IMG/VR virus record: IMGVR_UViG_3300025131_009739
Span: 62,001-126,000 of that record
Strand: one strand, 5' to 3'
Source: a virus
Length of the DNA: 64,000 bases
Part shown: positions 17,001 through 25,762 of the stretch, piece after piece
Position numbering within the stretch: the first letter of the stretch is position 1
Layout: every line of letters begins with the position of its first letter
The notes under the pieces: generated by a model
Database searches by the model: none
Told to the model about the DNA's origin: nothing
What the model saw: the letters and a program-made list of their open reading frames with translations, nothing else
Translations under genes and position numbers: made by a program

Positions 17001-20000
17001 GATAGCATTAGAAGCAGTCATAGATGCATATGGGTTTGAAAATAACTCTCCACATAGAGTGCCGGATTCAGCAGAAGCATCTAATGGCCACATACTTAAA
17101 CAAGGTGGAATCATTTCTAGACCATTTTGAAAATCATGTTCAGAGGGTCCGATTCCTTTGTTGCGGTCGATCTGGCCGTATTTAAATATATAACCTGTCG
17201 TATCGTCATTCCACATACTTTCTCTAATTGTATTACCCATTGAATTTAAAGCAAGAGCATCTGTCCTTAATCTATGTTCAGGTCTAGTTCTCCAGAACGT
17301 TCTATAATCTCTTCGATCATAACCCTGATGAGTTAGTCCCGAAGATTCTGTGTAATGTTGTCTTCCACGAATTTTGCCTAAATAAGCATTTTCTTCTTTC
17401 GGAAAGACAATTTCTCTATAATTCAGATTAAGCAAATCAAATGATTTTTCTTGTTGAAAGACTGGATTAATTTCATTTGTTATTTCATCATATATGACTT
17501 GATCGGGATCATTGATAATTCCTAATTTTTGATCCAACTCTCCTTGACCAATTGGGAAGTAATTCATATTATTGCCAAGTGTATGTCTAAAAGTAAAGAC
17601 ATTATTGGCCTTTCCACCTCTTGCAAGAACTATACGTTGTTGTTCTACGTCGTCCACAGAAATATCGAATAAAGTATGCTCGATTGGTTTATATTTGTTT
17701 GTAACAGGCGTAATAGTTTCTTTTCTTACTGGAGACTTGGCGCCGACTTTTTTCAGCTCTTGGAGAATGTTATCTGTGTAGCCATTAGTGCCATATCGTA
17801 ATTCGGTTTGTGCGTCGGCCGGCGTGAAAAGTTTCTCGAGTTTGGTGGGGCTACGCTCGGAAGCAACCGGGCCGATTGAAAAATCAAGTAAATTCTTTTT
17901 CTTATGATATCGCGCAACAGGGTGTTCGCCTGTTCTAATTTGTTTCCAAGATGGGTAATGATATGGTCCGTTGCGGTGAAGCATAAGAGCGTTGAAGGCT
18001 TCTGGGTCTCGCCTTGGATTGTGCGCAAGGCCGGCGGTGTTCGCTTCAGAAGCTCCAATCGGATCATAATTTGTGACAAAGCCTCTCCCATGAGATGTAG
18101 CGTTGTCTGTTCCATTTATATAAGTGGGTGACTCGTGGTAGGCTGTCCAACCCAAATACGCTCCATGTGGGTGCTGCAAGCTATCATTATTACCGGGGGC
18201 ACCTGTATCGTTGGGCCACCCAAGAGTATTTGTGGATGATGATATTGGTTCATATATAATTGTGTTTAACCCTACGAAATCAGTCGGATGAAAGCCACCA
18301 ATATCCCCTTGAATAGCCTCGGCAAAAGGAACGCCCCAAGTTCGGACGGCGCCGGCGTTGTACCACGCAACCCCAAAATCACTTGCACTAACAAATACAA
18401 TATCTGTTGAAGCGTTCCAAGCGTTGTATGCATTATGTTCTTCTGATCCGCTTCTCATATAAGCAGGCTTTTGATATCCAAGAACTGTAAAGTCAGCTTT
18501 GGGCCTAGCCGGATCGGCTGGTGTTACGCCGAGAGAAAGAGGCTCAGTCGTAACACCAGTAACGTGATGCACAGAAGCTGTAATCCAAGCATATTGCAAA
18601 TCGCTTCTTGGAATAACGCGGGTGACATACCAATTATCATAAGATGAAGCAGTTCCAGCAAACTTAGGAGCCACAATATGTCCGCTGCTACTGAAAACTA
18701 TTTTTGCTCTTCGATTTCTATGCACTTTATGATATGATGCACTTGGTTCTTTTAAAGAGCTGTCATATCCGCCGGTGCCGGCATGTCTTGTTAACAACGT
18801 TTGCAAAGGCTGCCTTACACTAAGATTTCTATTGTTTAAACTATTGTATACTGAAAATTCTTCCGCAACAATATCTAAGAAGCCTCTAGACATAACTTCT
18901 GGGCCGCCAGGAGCGGAAAACTTTTCTACAAACACAGAAGCATGTCTTCCTCTATCTGGCAATGCAAAGTCGTATACTCCTGAAACAAGTGTTGATACAA
19001 CTGATCCTGATATAGCTCCTTTTGTTTCGGCAAAATATCTAGGATTGGTAGAGCGACCGGATGTTTGTACAACTTCATAATTTTTAGTGTAATTGCCAAT
19101 AACGGTGGAGCCGGTTGTAGTATGACCAATAGTTTGCTGTATGTTTTTGATATTAACCGGTCTTTTTGCATACCCATCGCGGGCTATCCAAGATCTGGCT
19201 GCGCTCCAACCTGGAGCGTCTTGATCAGCTACAGCTTGGACTACATGATCTACTGGTACGAGCTTAAGTTCTGTTGCATATCCTATTTCGCTATAAGCTG
19301 GTAGAACCACACTCCATGCTTCTTCTCTTCTACTAGGAGATGCCGTTCCGAATGCTCCTGTTGTCGTAAAGAAAACATGTCTATGTGGCATGCCACCAAC
19401 ATATTTCTCTGTAAATGGCCCTTGCATAGGGGTCTCTTTGCAGGTTCCATATGCGTCAACATGAATGTTTGTCGGTCCGCCAACTCCGGAAATAGCAGTA
19501 ACAGAACCTGTTGTAAACGAAGAACTAAAGAGACTAAATGGAGCATAAATTTCTCCTTTGTTTTGCTCATCATACGGCAAATAAACATTAAATGCTTGCC
19601 TAGTTTTTTTATCAAGATCAAGAAGATCTGAGCATGCAGGATTTACAAAATCACTTGATTTTATATGTATATAATTATCTGATCCTGGAGTTAACAAGCT
19701 TTTATAGAAATCTAATCTTTTACTGGGAGCAAAATTAATTCCACCATGAAGTTCAACATCCACTTTAGCTGAGAATTTATAAGGTTTTGTTAATTTTCTA
19801 TATACATAAGGATTGGATCGATAGGTAGGACCAGAACTTGAAACAATTGTTGTGGCAATTGTTCTAATTGATTCTTTGCTGCTGTTAAGTCCAGCGTCTG
19901 AAGTACTACCTAGGTGGGTTTGTCCATCTCTTCCGAGACGATCTTTCCACCAGAGACAATTGATGTTTTCGGTTGCGCTCGATGGATAGGTAATGAAGGG

Positions 20001-23000
20001 ACTGTTTTGAACCATTCCACCGACGGCCCCGTTAGCTAATACAATGGTGCGCCCATGAGGGCCGGCCTGGTCGACCACTAAAGTTATTTTGGTATCGGAA
20101 GACCCCAGGATCGCCGTGATTCCTTTAAGTCCTGTGGTTCCTCCGGTGATTTCGCTTCCATATTTGATTGAGTCGCCATCGAATCCTGGAGCATCTGTGC
20201 CATTAATGGCTGCAATCAAATATGTGGTTGCAACAGCGTCGTTGCCGGCGCCGGCGATTCGAATCGCGTTCGCGGGGGGGTCGCCGCCTGGAACACTATT
20301 ATAAACTACGATGTGGACCTTATTACCAGAAGATGCCCCATCGCCCCCGCCTGCAGCGTCAGATATCGTAATATAAAAGGAGTCACCATGAACAACTCCA
20401 GCCCCGGGGTATGCTGGTTGGCTCGAGCCAAGATCCAAAACGTCAAACGCAGTAGCGTTACTGTCGGCTGCAAGGTAAAATTCTATGGGCGCATGTCCCT
20501 GTTTCCATGGATACAATAATTCGTTAATAGCAAGAATTTGCCCAGTTGGTATATCATGTTTCATTTCAAGTGTCGGGAACTTACTCCAATACTTGTTTCT
20601 CTCTAAGACATGGCTTTCAACCATATTTCTAATGGATTCGGAAGTATCAGATGAAATTGGGAAAAACTGTTCAATTATTTTATCAATTGAAGAATCTAAC
20701 CATTTATAAAATTCCACATATCTGTCCAAATCAGAAACACTTTCGACCCTTTCAAAAAATAGTTGCCTTAACTTTTCCATCCTTTTGTATGATTGACGAT
20801 ATCTGTTAACTGGGTCTCCGATAAGAGAATTAAAATCTTTAATTGTAGCAAACATTTTCAGCATTTCTTCTGATATTGTTTGATACATGCTTTTTTCAAC
20901 AGCAATAAAATGTGTTATCGGTCTTGTTTCTCTTGTGAAGTTTATATCATCTCTATTTCTGATCTCGATCATGTCGCTGCTAGCTACTGATTCTGGCAAT
21001 CTCTGTCTAGCAGATGGCAAATAATTTTTATCAACAACTTTTGCATTACTAACAAGAAAGCCATAGCCGATGCCAGTATGTTGTGCATTCAGAATATTGC
21101 CAACAGGACCGTATCTTCCTGTAAGCGCTGTTGATCCAGAAGAAATATCTTCTACAACAAATTCACCTCTTGCATCTGAACCAGTGACTCTGTCAAAGTC
21201 CCAATCTAGCGCCAATGTTTCGATTCTAGGAATGTAACAAAGGCTGGCAGTTGGAGCATTAAACAAATAAGCATAATCATAAGGATGAAGAACACCAGCA
21301 TTACCGGCATCCAGGGCATGAACTTTAATAACTTCGTCTGGCAAATAATCGAGCCAATATCTTACAGAAGATATCTTAACGTCTGTATATTCTTCTAGTG
21401 CTCCTGTGAAATTTGTTCTCAAGGCGCCAGCATATACTCTTTTTGGTGAACCTATCCAATGATTAACACGAGATGCGGGTACTGAATCATAAGGTATGCC
21501 TATAGATTTAGTTATATAAAACTCATTTCTTATGGCATTATTTGAAGCATTTACGCCGCAAAATTCAATAGTCCCGGAACCATGGATATAAGCATTGTTA
21601 GTGCCGCTCACCCGGGTGGCCATTGGATATGTCGATGGTCGAACTCTAACTGCAAAATTCCATTTTTCATTTTCATAAACATCATAAAAAACAGAAGAAG
21701 TTATATTAATTGCCATTATACTAGATGTTAATTTAAAATATGCGTTTGTAGATAAAATATCGTTTGTATCTTTTACAGCGTAGACTCTTAGATCGCCGGT
21801 ATCAGATACTGGCCACGACGCTTCAACTTGTGCCGATTGAGCAGAATCAGGAATTGAAACTGCGCCCTTAGTTCCAAACAAAGAAGAAGTAAGCGAAGGA
21901 GCTAATATAAATTGTCCTGGTTTTTCAACAGTTTCTCTACGAGGAAATATGATTTCAGCTTCTAGTGTTCTTGCAGAGCCGCTTAAAAATTCTTCACTCC
22001 CAGAAATGAAAGATACTGAATTGGAATTACTGCTGGCTGTTGCTTGATAAACTACAGCAGTATTATGATCCGGTTTGTGAAAATCTATAAAATTCTTTTT
22101 TTGAACTGTATAATTGTAGCTGTCTTTAAGTTCATATGTTATATTGTTGGCATATACATTTATCTTAATTAATTCATCATCTATACCAAAACACCTAATT
22201 GCGTTTCTAAATGATTTTTCAGTACCCTTTGATTTGTATATATAAACTAAATTATTATACAAATTTTGATAAATTAAATTTTTTGTATCATAAAGATCAT
22301 CTTCAAAAAGTTTTTTTTCATCTCTCGCGGAAAGTTTAGAAATTATATCAGCATCAAGAAATATTTCTGGCGTGGTTAGGCCAGCAGATTCTAGCAATCG
22401 ATTTGCGAAAGGAAGAGGTTTGTATTCACCACTACCAGTAGGTCCGGAGGCTGTATGGAGAAAAGAAGAGGGATACGACACATAAGACTGGTTTTTAATT
22501 GATGGCAAAGCCTTGATCTGCTGGGCTAAAGTATCAAAATAACTCGCCATAATTTGTGACAATTTTAATAAATTTGAACCAACATATCTATCTTCAGATG
22601 TTATCCATTCAGGAAAACTATTATAAATTGAAGCGTTGTTTGTATAATCAAAGTTTTTACCTAGTTTAGAATAAGTATCTAAAGTGCTAGTAACGTTTGT
22701 GTGGAACGAATAAAGAATAGGATCTTCAAATTCGCGGGTGGAGGCGCTAGCAGAAACTATTGCTGAACCTGTGTTACGAGAAGTCGATAGATACCCTTCC
22801 CAAGATCCTGAAGATATTCTTCCGGAATAATCTAACACTTTAGAATCAAAGCTAGATGTAACTGTTATGCCCTCATTAAATTTATAATATACGCCTAGTT
22901 GAGTATTTGAATCATCTGTATTTGTGCCGCCATGAACCTGAGTAAACCAATGACGTCCAACGGCTTTTGGTGATCTTTCTGCTTTCCAAAATCTAAATTC

Positions 23001-24101
23001 ATCCACTGAAGCGGACAGTTTACCGTATCCAACGGCATCTTCCCAATCTGTGCCTTCAGCACCAGATAGTTCAATTATTAATGCCCCTAATGATGCATTA
23101 ATATTTCCACTTACATAACTAGCGCTAGTCCCAACGATGGATTCTGTGTTTAGAACTCCATCAATATATAATCGAACTTTAGTCTGGCCTTCGTCGGTAC
23201 CACTTCCGGTTGGACTAAATGTAAAAGCATAATGATGCCAATTCCTATCAGCAACAGAAGCAGTAGTTAAGCCGGTGCCAATTGAAGCGCTATAAAATCC
23301 GCCGCCGCTTTCCAGGACGGTGCGAGCATCATCATATAAAGCACCTGATAAATATGTTACATAAAATGGAGATTCAGTTTGTCTCGTTGTGGCGGATAAT
23401 TCAATTCTGAAACGACCGTAATATGTACTAGAAGATGCATGATCTGTTGTAACTGCATCAAAAATAACTTCTTTCTTTGTTTTAGAAGGGTCGAACGAAT
23501 GTTTCCATAACCAAAATTCAACTGTATTCCCATCTTCTCCGCCAAATTTTAAATTGGATTCTCTATTTTTACTATAATCATAAATATTAGATTTTCCATC
23601 AGCCGATGGAAATAGCCTAGACATTGAGGAATAATTTGAATCTTTGTGAGGACCTCCTTTGATATAAATGTATTCTGGTGTTTCGGAAAGGCCGTATTCG
23701 TTTTCTGCTGTCATGACGCCCTTCGTCGCGGATAACGTTCCCCAGCCATTAGAAGAAAAAACGGCATATCCTGTTGAACGTGGATAAACATTATCGAAGA
23801 CGTATTGATCTAAAAAGGAAGAACTGTTGTGCCACTGAGTCTTTTCTTTTAAAGAGCCATCATACGGATATGTTTTGTAAATTCTTTTAATCGACTCAGC
23901 ATAATATTCTTCAGCAGAACCAAATCTAACAAAGTTCTCTGGTTTCGAAAAATCTATATAAGGTATAAAACGATCTTTTTCTTTTATTTTTTCTCGTATA
24001 AAATCAGCTGATTCTATTTCATTTCCCAAGCCATCTAAAGATGCTGACGAAGCGATTCTACTAATAGGCTCTTGTTTATTAAAATAGTCTTTGGTACTCA
24101 T
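14001..24101 (-). CDS. Giant tail/fibre protein (3366 aa) with LamG-like domain
   Basis: One uninterrupted frame of 3366 codons. Around residues 190-410 is a concanavalin A/LamG-like fold: an EFWLW strand, then WHHYAFTF, LYIDGVL and VDEFRFWK, the usual strand pattern of sugar- or protein-binding jelly rolls. Near residues 1220-1370 is a Gly/Ala-rich beta module encoded by unusually G+C-rich DNA. The rest is rich in Ser, Thr, Tyr and Asn. No proteolytic or glycosidase motif is clear. Given its position after gp6 and the 552-residue protein, it is likely a baseplate-anchored fibre or a host-recognition platform. The start has only a weak ribosome-binding site 2 bases after the previous stop, so translation is probably coupled. 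Confidence 0.72.
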   Translation of the reverse strand: MSTKDYFNKQEPISRIASSASLDGLGNEIESADFIREKIKEKDRFIPYIDFSKPENFVRFGSAEEYYAESIKRIYKTYPYDGSLKEKTQWHNSSSFLDQYVFDNVYPRSTGYAVFSSNGWGTLSATKGVMTAENEYGLSETPEYIYIKGGPHKDSNYSSMSRLFPSADGKSNIYDYSKNRESNLKFGGEDGNTVEFWLWKHSFDPSKTKKEVIFDAVTTDHASSSTYYGRFRIELSATTRQTESPFYVTYLSGALYDDARTVLESGGGFYSASIGTGLTTASVADRNWHHYAFTFSPTGSGTDEGQTKVRLYIDGVLNTESIVGTSASYVSGNINASLGALIIELSGAEGTDWEDAVGYGKLSASVDEFRFWKAERSPKAVGRHWFTQVHGGTNTDDSNTQLGVYYKFNEGITVTSSFDSKVLDYSGRISSGSWEGYLSTSRNTGSAIVSASASTREFEDPILYSFHTNVTSTLDTYSKLGKNFDYTNNASIYNSFPEWITSEDRYVGSNLLKLSQIMASYFDTLAQQIKALPSIKNQSYVSYPSSFLHTASGPTGSGEYKPLPFANRLLESAGLTTPEIFLDADIISKLSARDEKKLFEDDLYDTKNLIYQNLYNNLVYIYKSKGTEKSFRNAIRCFGIDDELIKINVYANNITYELKDSYNYTVQKKNFIDFHKPDHNTAVVYQATASSNSNSVSFISGSEEFLSGSARTLEAEIIFPRRETVEKPGQFILAPSLTSSLFGTKGAVSIPDSAQSAQVEASWPVSDTGDLRVYAVKDTNDILSTNAYFKLTSSIMAINITSSVFYDVYENEKWNFAVRVRPSTYPMATRVSGTNNAYIHGSGTIEFCGVNASNNAIRNEFYITKSIGIPYDSVPASRVNHWIGSPKRVYAGALRTNFTGALEEYTDVKISSVRYWLDYLPDEVIKVHALDAGNAGVLHPYDYAYLFNAPTASLCYIPRIETLALDWDFDRVTGSDARGEFVVEDISSGSTALTGRYGPVGNILNAQHTGIGYGFLVSNAKVVDKNYLPSARQRLPESVASSDMIEIRNRDDINFTRETRPITHFIAVEKSMYQTISEEMLKMFATIKDFNSLIGDPVNRYRQSYKRMEKLRQLFFERVESVSDLDRYVEFYKWLDSSIDKIIEQFFPISSDTSESIRNMVESHVLERNKYWSKFPTLEMKHDIPTGQILAINELLYPWKQGHAPIEFYLAADSNATAFDVLDLGSSQPAYPGAGVVHGDSFYITISDAAGGGDGASSGNKVHIVVYNSVPGGDPPANAIRIAGAGNDAVATTYLIAAINGTDAPGFDGDSIKYGSEITGGTTGLKGITAILGSSDTKITLVVDQAGPHGRTIVLANGAVGGMVQNSPFITYPSSATENINCLWWKDRLGRDGQTHLGSTSDAGLNSSKESIRTIATTIVSSSGPTYRSNPYVYRKLTKPYKFSAKVDVELHGGINFAPSKRLDFYKSLLTPGSDNYIHIKSSDFVNPACSDLLDLDKKTRQAFNVYLPYDEQNKGEIYAPFSLFSSSFTTGSVTAISGVGGPTNIHVDAYGTCKETPMQGPFTEKYVGGMPHRHVFFTTTGAFGTASPSRREEAWSVVLPAYSEIGYATELKLVPVDHVVQAVADQDAPGWSAARSWIARDGYAKRPVNIKNIQQTIGHTTTGSTVIGNYTKNYEVVQTSGRSTNPRYFAETKGAISGSVVSTLVSGVYDFALPDRGRHASVFVEKFSAPGGPEVMSRGFLDIVAEEFSVYNSLNNRNLSVRQPLQTLLTRHAGTGGYDSSLKEPSASYHKVHRNRRAKIVFSSSGHIVAPKFAGTASSYDNWYVTRVIPRSDLQYAWITASVHHVTGVTTEPLSLGVTPADPARPKADFTVLGYQKPAYMRSGSEEHNAYNAWNASTDIVFVSASDFGVAWYNAGAVRTWGVPFAEAIQGDIGGFHPTDFVGLNTIIYEPISSSTNTLGWPNDTGAPGNNDSLQHPHGAYLGWTAYHESPTYINGTDNATSHGRGFVTNYDPIGASEANTAGLAHNPRRDPEAFNALMLHRNGPYHYPSWKQIRTGEHPVARYHKKKNLLDFSIGPVASERSPTKLEKLFTPADAQTELRYGTNGYTDNILQELKKVGAKSPVRKETITPVTNKYKPIEHTLFDISVDDVEQQRIVLARGGKANNVFTFRHTLGNNMNYFPIGQGELDQKLGIINDPDQVIYDEITNEINPVFQQEKSFDLLNLNYREIVFPKEENAYLGKIRGRQHYTESSGLTHQGYDRRDYRTFWRTRPEHRLRTDALALNSMGNTIRESMWNDDTTGYIFKYGQIDRNKGIGPSEHDFQNGLEMIPPCLSMWPLDASAESGTLCGELFSNPYASMTASNAIVANTLKTDSVHYSLRSVPTASQTYLFQNKYMSMTPIANFETFIPPKYLHIIQHDSWDADQGISGAHFKPHYSASLLSGKSPFYDSYDQWAVDVRTMGQGYSILPEFKISDHMDYYIDNGFAATNKKFLSLVGALHTASSDTPISTGNLPFYKLYSHSDFMKFVELIGNDYQKDVKGRAKEFTLKCKAVKKLLPYNGFYPVLRCVQLGSMFSQSYGPHLTSSIAFAGKTPQVHPQEQLQSLLQPWFAPGIMYNTIKSGIAVDWPHWTGSLPNAIGFAGMGYLTQTGSDDVGTEGLEYEKIHNIRFPFESLIEPHTYLPVSHSGDHGVGSEIPLIHPPGLAGEITDLTQGKHALWTGDYTPNYSMAMHNFLGEIPRFFLDKGKFQSFTSTPGRFQMLSGTTYFMDVTLRKSGKKYSMSGSAVDKPPGHNPYEDMIMFEGPDFPFKAGRSSGDLAFNKQDMQSGSARGIHYGPTCQTHNYPLDPITSLVYVAAQTQDPAFAPYTPPYFYGKSVARLAFSPHKHRLLLSAVDLHSSHGELAEFTIEEVIAGAQVETTYDPNWRESWNLLKDYGSGSFQIGEEGQGNESLAFKSKMRVASSINLFGRTTVPEITYNPITGQAIEAKASKGDESLDAWVISPKFETPILNFSGNIDTNLGYSTRGMWYGYGVEPTGSQGIYMGLRESHPTAILKAMLGGAGENALHGIGTQPSDETRLGHRQTGSLYQVLGFKEPSGLVGPDRKLGQIADNKIISEAVVAIPIRSNYDEGTSPFFPITRRHIDYAQLLQRSPETNLDDLAKRAAAFGSSVPSKAITEMVNKMSKYYLPPHMNFIKNRSIDPFAMFIFEFHHCLKKQDLIDIWQNLMPKIATEAQKDEASITLDLAASWDFLNLNTMPKDVRWMVFKVKKKAEQSYFNVTEDTKDDKRFKFEFGDEKLKKPDYNYNWPYDFFSLVELVQVEAEYKLRGAIGDDVATLSDVAGNVNLPWLPPIPPQKPPPGSEVPGT
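19990..20440 (-). other. G+C-rich module inserted in the 3366-aa tail protein gene
   Basis: Within an otherwise AT-rich gene this stretch is visibly richer in G+C, including a run of seven or more G around 20274-20280. The encoded segment (about residues 1220-1370) is dominated by Gly, Ala, Asp and Val, with a AAINGTDAPG-like turn and a following TKITLVVDQAGPHGR strand. That order resembles small beta modules (AINxxxD ... ITL ... GxxGN) seen repeatedly in phage structural proteins. Composition and content suggest a module gained separately from its surroundings. Confidence 0.5.
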
Positions 24102-24103
24102 GG

Positions 24104-25762
24104 TTATTCAACTCTAAATTTAAATATTTCTGGTTGTTCGCGATAAGCACCATTTGTGTAATATGCAAACTTTATTCCGTAGGTGTAATCGGGTTCTAAC
24201 ATGTTCATTTTTAAATCAAAATAATTTCCATTTGAATCGTAAGAAAGCTGAGTATAGGGCATATTACTTGGAGGAGGGAAAGTTATAGTACTACTTCCAG
24301 TTCCATATGTGATTATATTTAAGTCATCAGTTACTCTAAAGATTTTATAATATGCTTTTTCAATAACGACAGGGTCAATTGTCGTAACAACTGTTGTATA
24401 GACATTTGGATTCCAATACCTGTCGCGAACGAAAACTCTGAAGCGGGCTTCTTCATCTCTAAAATATGTTGATTTAAGATTAGTAATTTTAGTAACATAT
24501 GATGGATTTGGGTTAAAAGTTTCTGCAGATGATGAAAATTGTTTCGTTTTTATAGAGCCGGTGTAATATACTGTAGCATCGTCGATATCTACACCAGCAG
24601 AACCACTAAACCATCGATCATAAATAATACTAGCGCTTGTGTTGAGTGCGAAACTTGCTGAATATATCCCAGTTGATACATATCCTCCTGTTACAGCTTG
24701 AGAATTTGCCGGAGGATCATCACCAAGAGTGCTATGTTGTCTCAAATTATACGGGGCATCCGTATTCATTAGTTCTCCATGGGAAGCTGACGTGTAAAAC
24801 TGCACAAATATAACGGGATGGGCCTGGCCTACATCTGGTATATTTCTAAGCTGTCCGCGAACATAATTATATAAATATATTGTATTCAAATTCCCAGATG
24901 CATTTACAAGAGAACTGCTTACATAACAACTGCCCCTATCATCTTTAATTGTCGAATCCCACCTTGCTTCGATGCAAGGCCTTTTAAAGAAATATTCTGA
25001 TGTTCTAGAAAAGAATTTTTTGGTATAATAAGAATTTTTTGTTCCCGCAGCATTGTGTAGTACAGAACCAGTATCGGCTCCTGTTGAACTAGAAAAATAT
25101 CCCTCTTGGCTGGAGGTAAAATATACTCCTATCCCATAATTATGTTTGCCGTCGTTATTGTGGTTTGCTCCGCCAACAAGCCAATGCTCCACCAAACCAG
25201 TTATATCTACGTCTAAATCTTCATCTCCATTAGGAAAACTAGCAGTATAATGTACATGACCAGAAGCAGTATGATATGAGCCTCCTTTATTTGCCCATAG
25301 ATCTAGACCGGAAGATGCGGTACTGGCATTAATCCAATTGGTACCAACAAAATCTCTAGTTATATCGGTATAGCCTTCCATATCAAGACCAGTGCCTTCA
25401 TCCCATGATTGGGAAATAGGCAATATAGTTAAAATTGCACTTTGTGGAAGAGTAAATGCATGCTTTGCATTGAACATTCTTGCATAAAAACTTACGCTAC
25501 CACTTGCTGGAATTTCGCCATTATCTCGAGAAGAAGAAATAGTAGAAACAGGAAATTTAATTAATATTCTTGACAACTCAACAGAGCCAGAAGATGCGTC
25601 ACTATATTGGCCGCCGCCGCCTTGAGCGTAAATTGAAAATGTTTCTAAAACATCAGAAGCCCCCATATTAGAGCCGGTGCCTCTGTGTGCCTCTGAAAGG
25701 CCTGGGCCAAAAGCATTTGTTATAGTAGTATCTGCGTCCGCTGTGAATCTTCTAATGCCCAT
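24104..25762 (-). CDS. Virion structural protein, DNRLRE-like N-terminal half
   Basis: A 552-residue protein. Its opening (ADADTTITNAFG) and the later segment DVDITGLVEHWLVGG around residues 175-190, followed by GIGVYF, follow the pattern of DNRLRE-type beta domains, whose hallmark is an early D-x-x-I, a D-V/I-T-x-L-V-x-x-W strand and a G-I-x-x strand. The C-terminal part holds extended beta stretches without a recognised motif. These domains are often carbohydrate-associated, so a fibre-like or receptor-facing role is possible. It is located directly after gp6 and its ATG overlaps the gp6 stop by one base (TAATG). Confidence 0.62.
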   Translation of the reverse strand: MGIRRFTADADTTITNAFGPGLSEAHRGTGSNMGASDVLETFSIYAQGGGGQYSDASSGSVELSRILIKFPVSTISSSRDNGEIPASGSVSFYARMFNAKHAFTLPQSAILTILPISQSWDEGTGLDMEGYTDITRDFVGTNWINASTASSGLDLWANKGGSYHTASGHVHYTASFPNGDEDLDVDITGLVEHWLVGGANHNNDGKHNYGIGVYFTSSQEGYFSSSTGADTGSVLHNAAGTKNSYYTKKFFSRTSEYFFKRPCIEARWDSTIKDDRGSCYVSSSLVNASGNLNTIYLYNYVRGQLRNIPDVGQAHPVIFVQFYTSASHGELMNTDAPYNLRQHSTLGDDPPANSQAVTGGYVSTGIYSASFALNTSASIIYDRWFSGSAGVDIDDATVYYTGSIKTKQFSSSAETFNPNPSYVTKITNLKSTYFRDEEARFRVFVRDRYWNPNVYTTVVTTIDPVVIEKAYYKIFRVTDDLNIITYGTGSSTITFPPPSNMPYTQLSYDSNGNYFDLKMNMLEPDYTYGIKFAYYTNGAYREQPEIFKFRVE

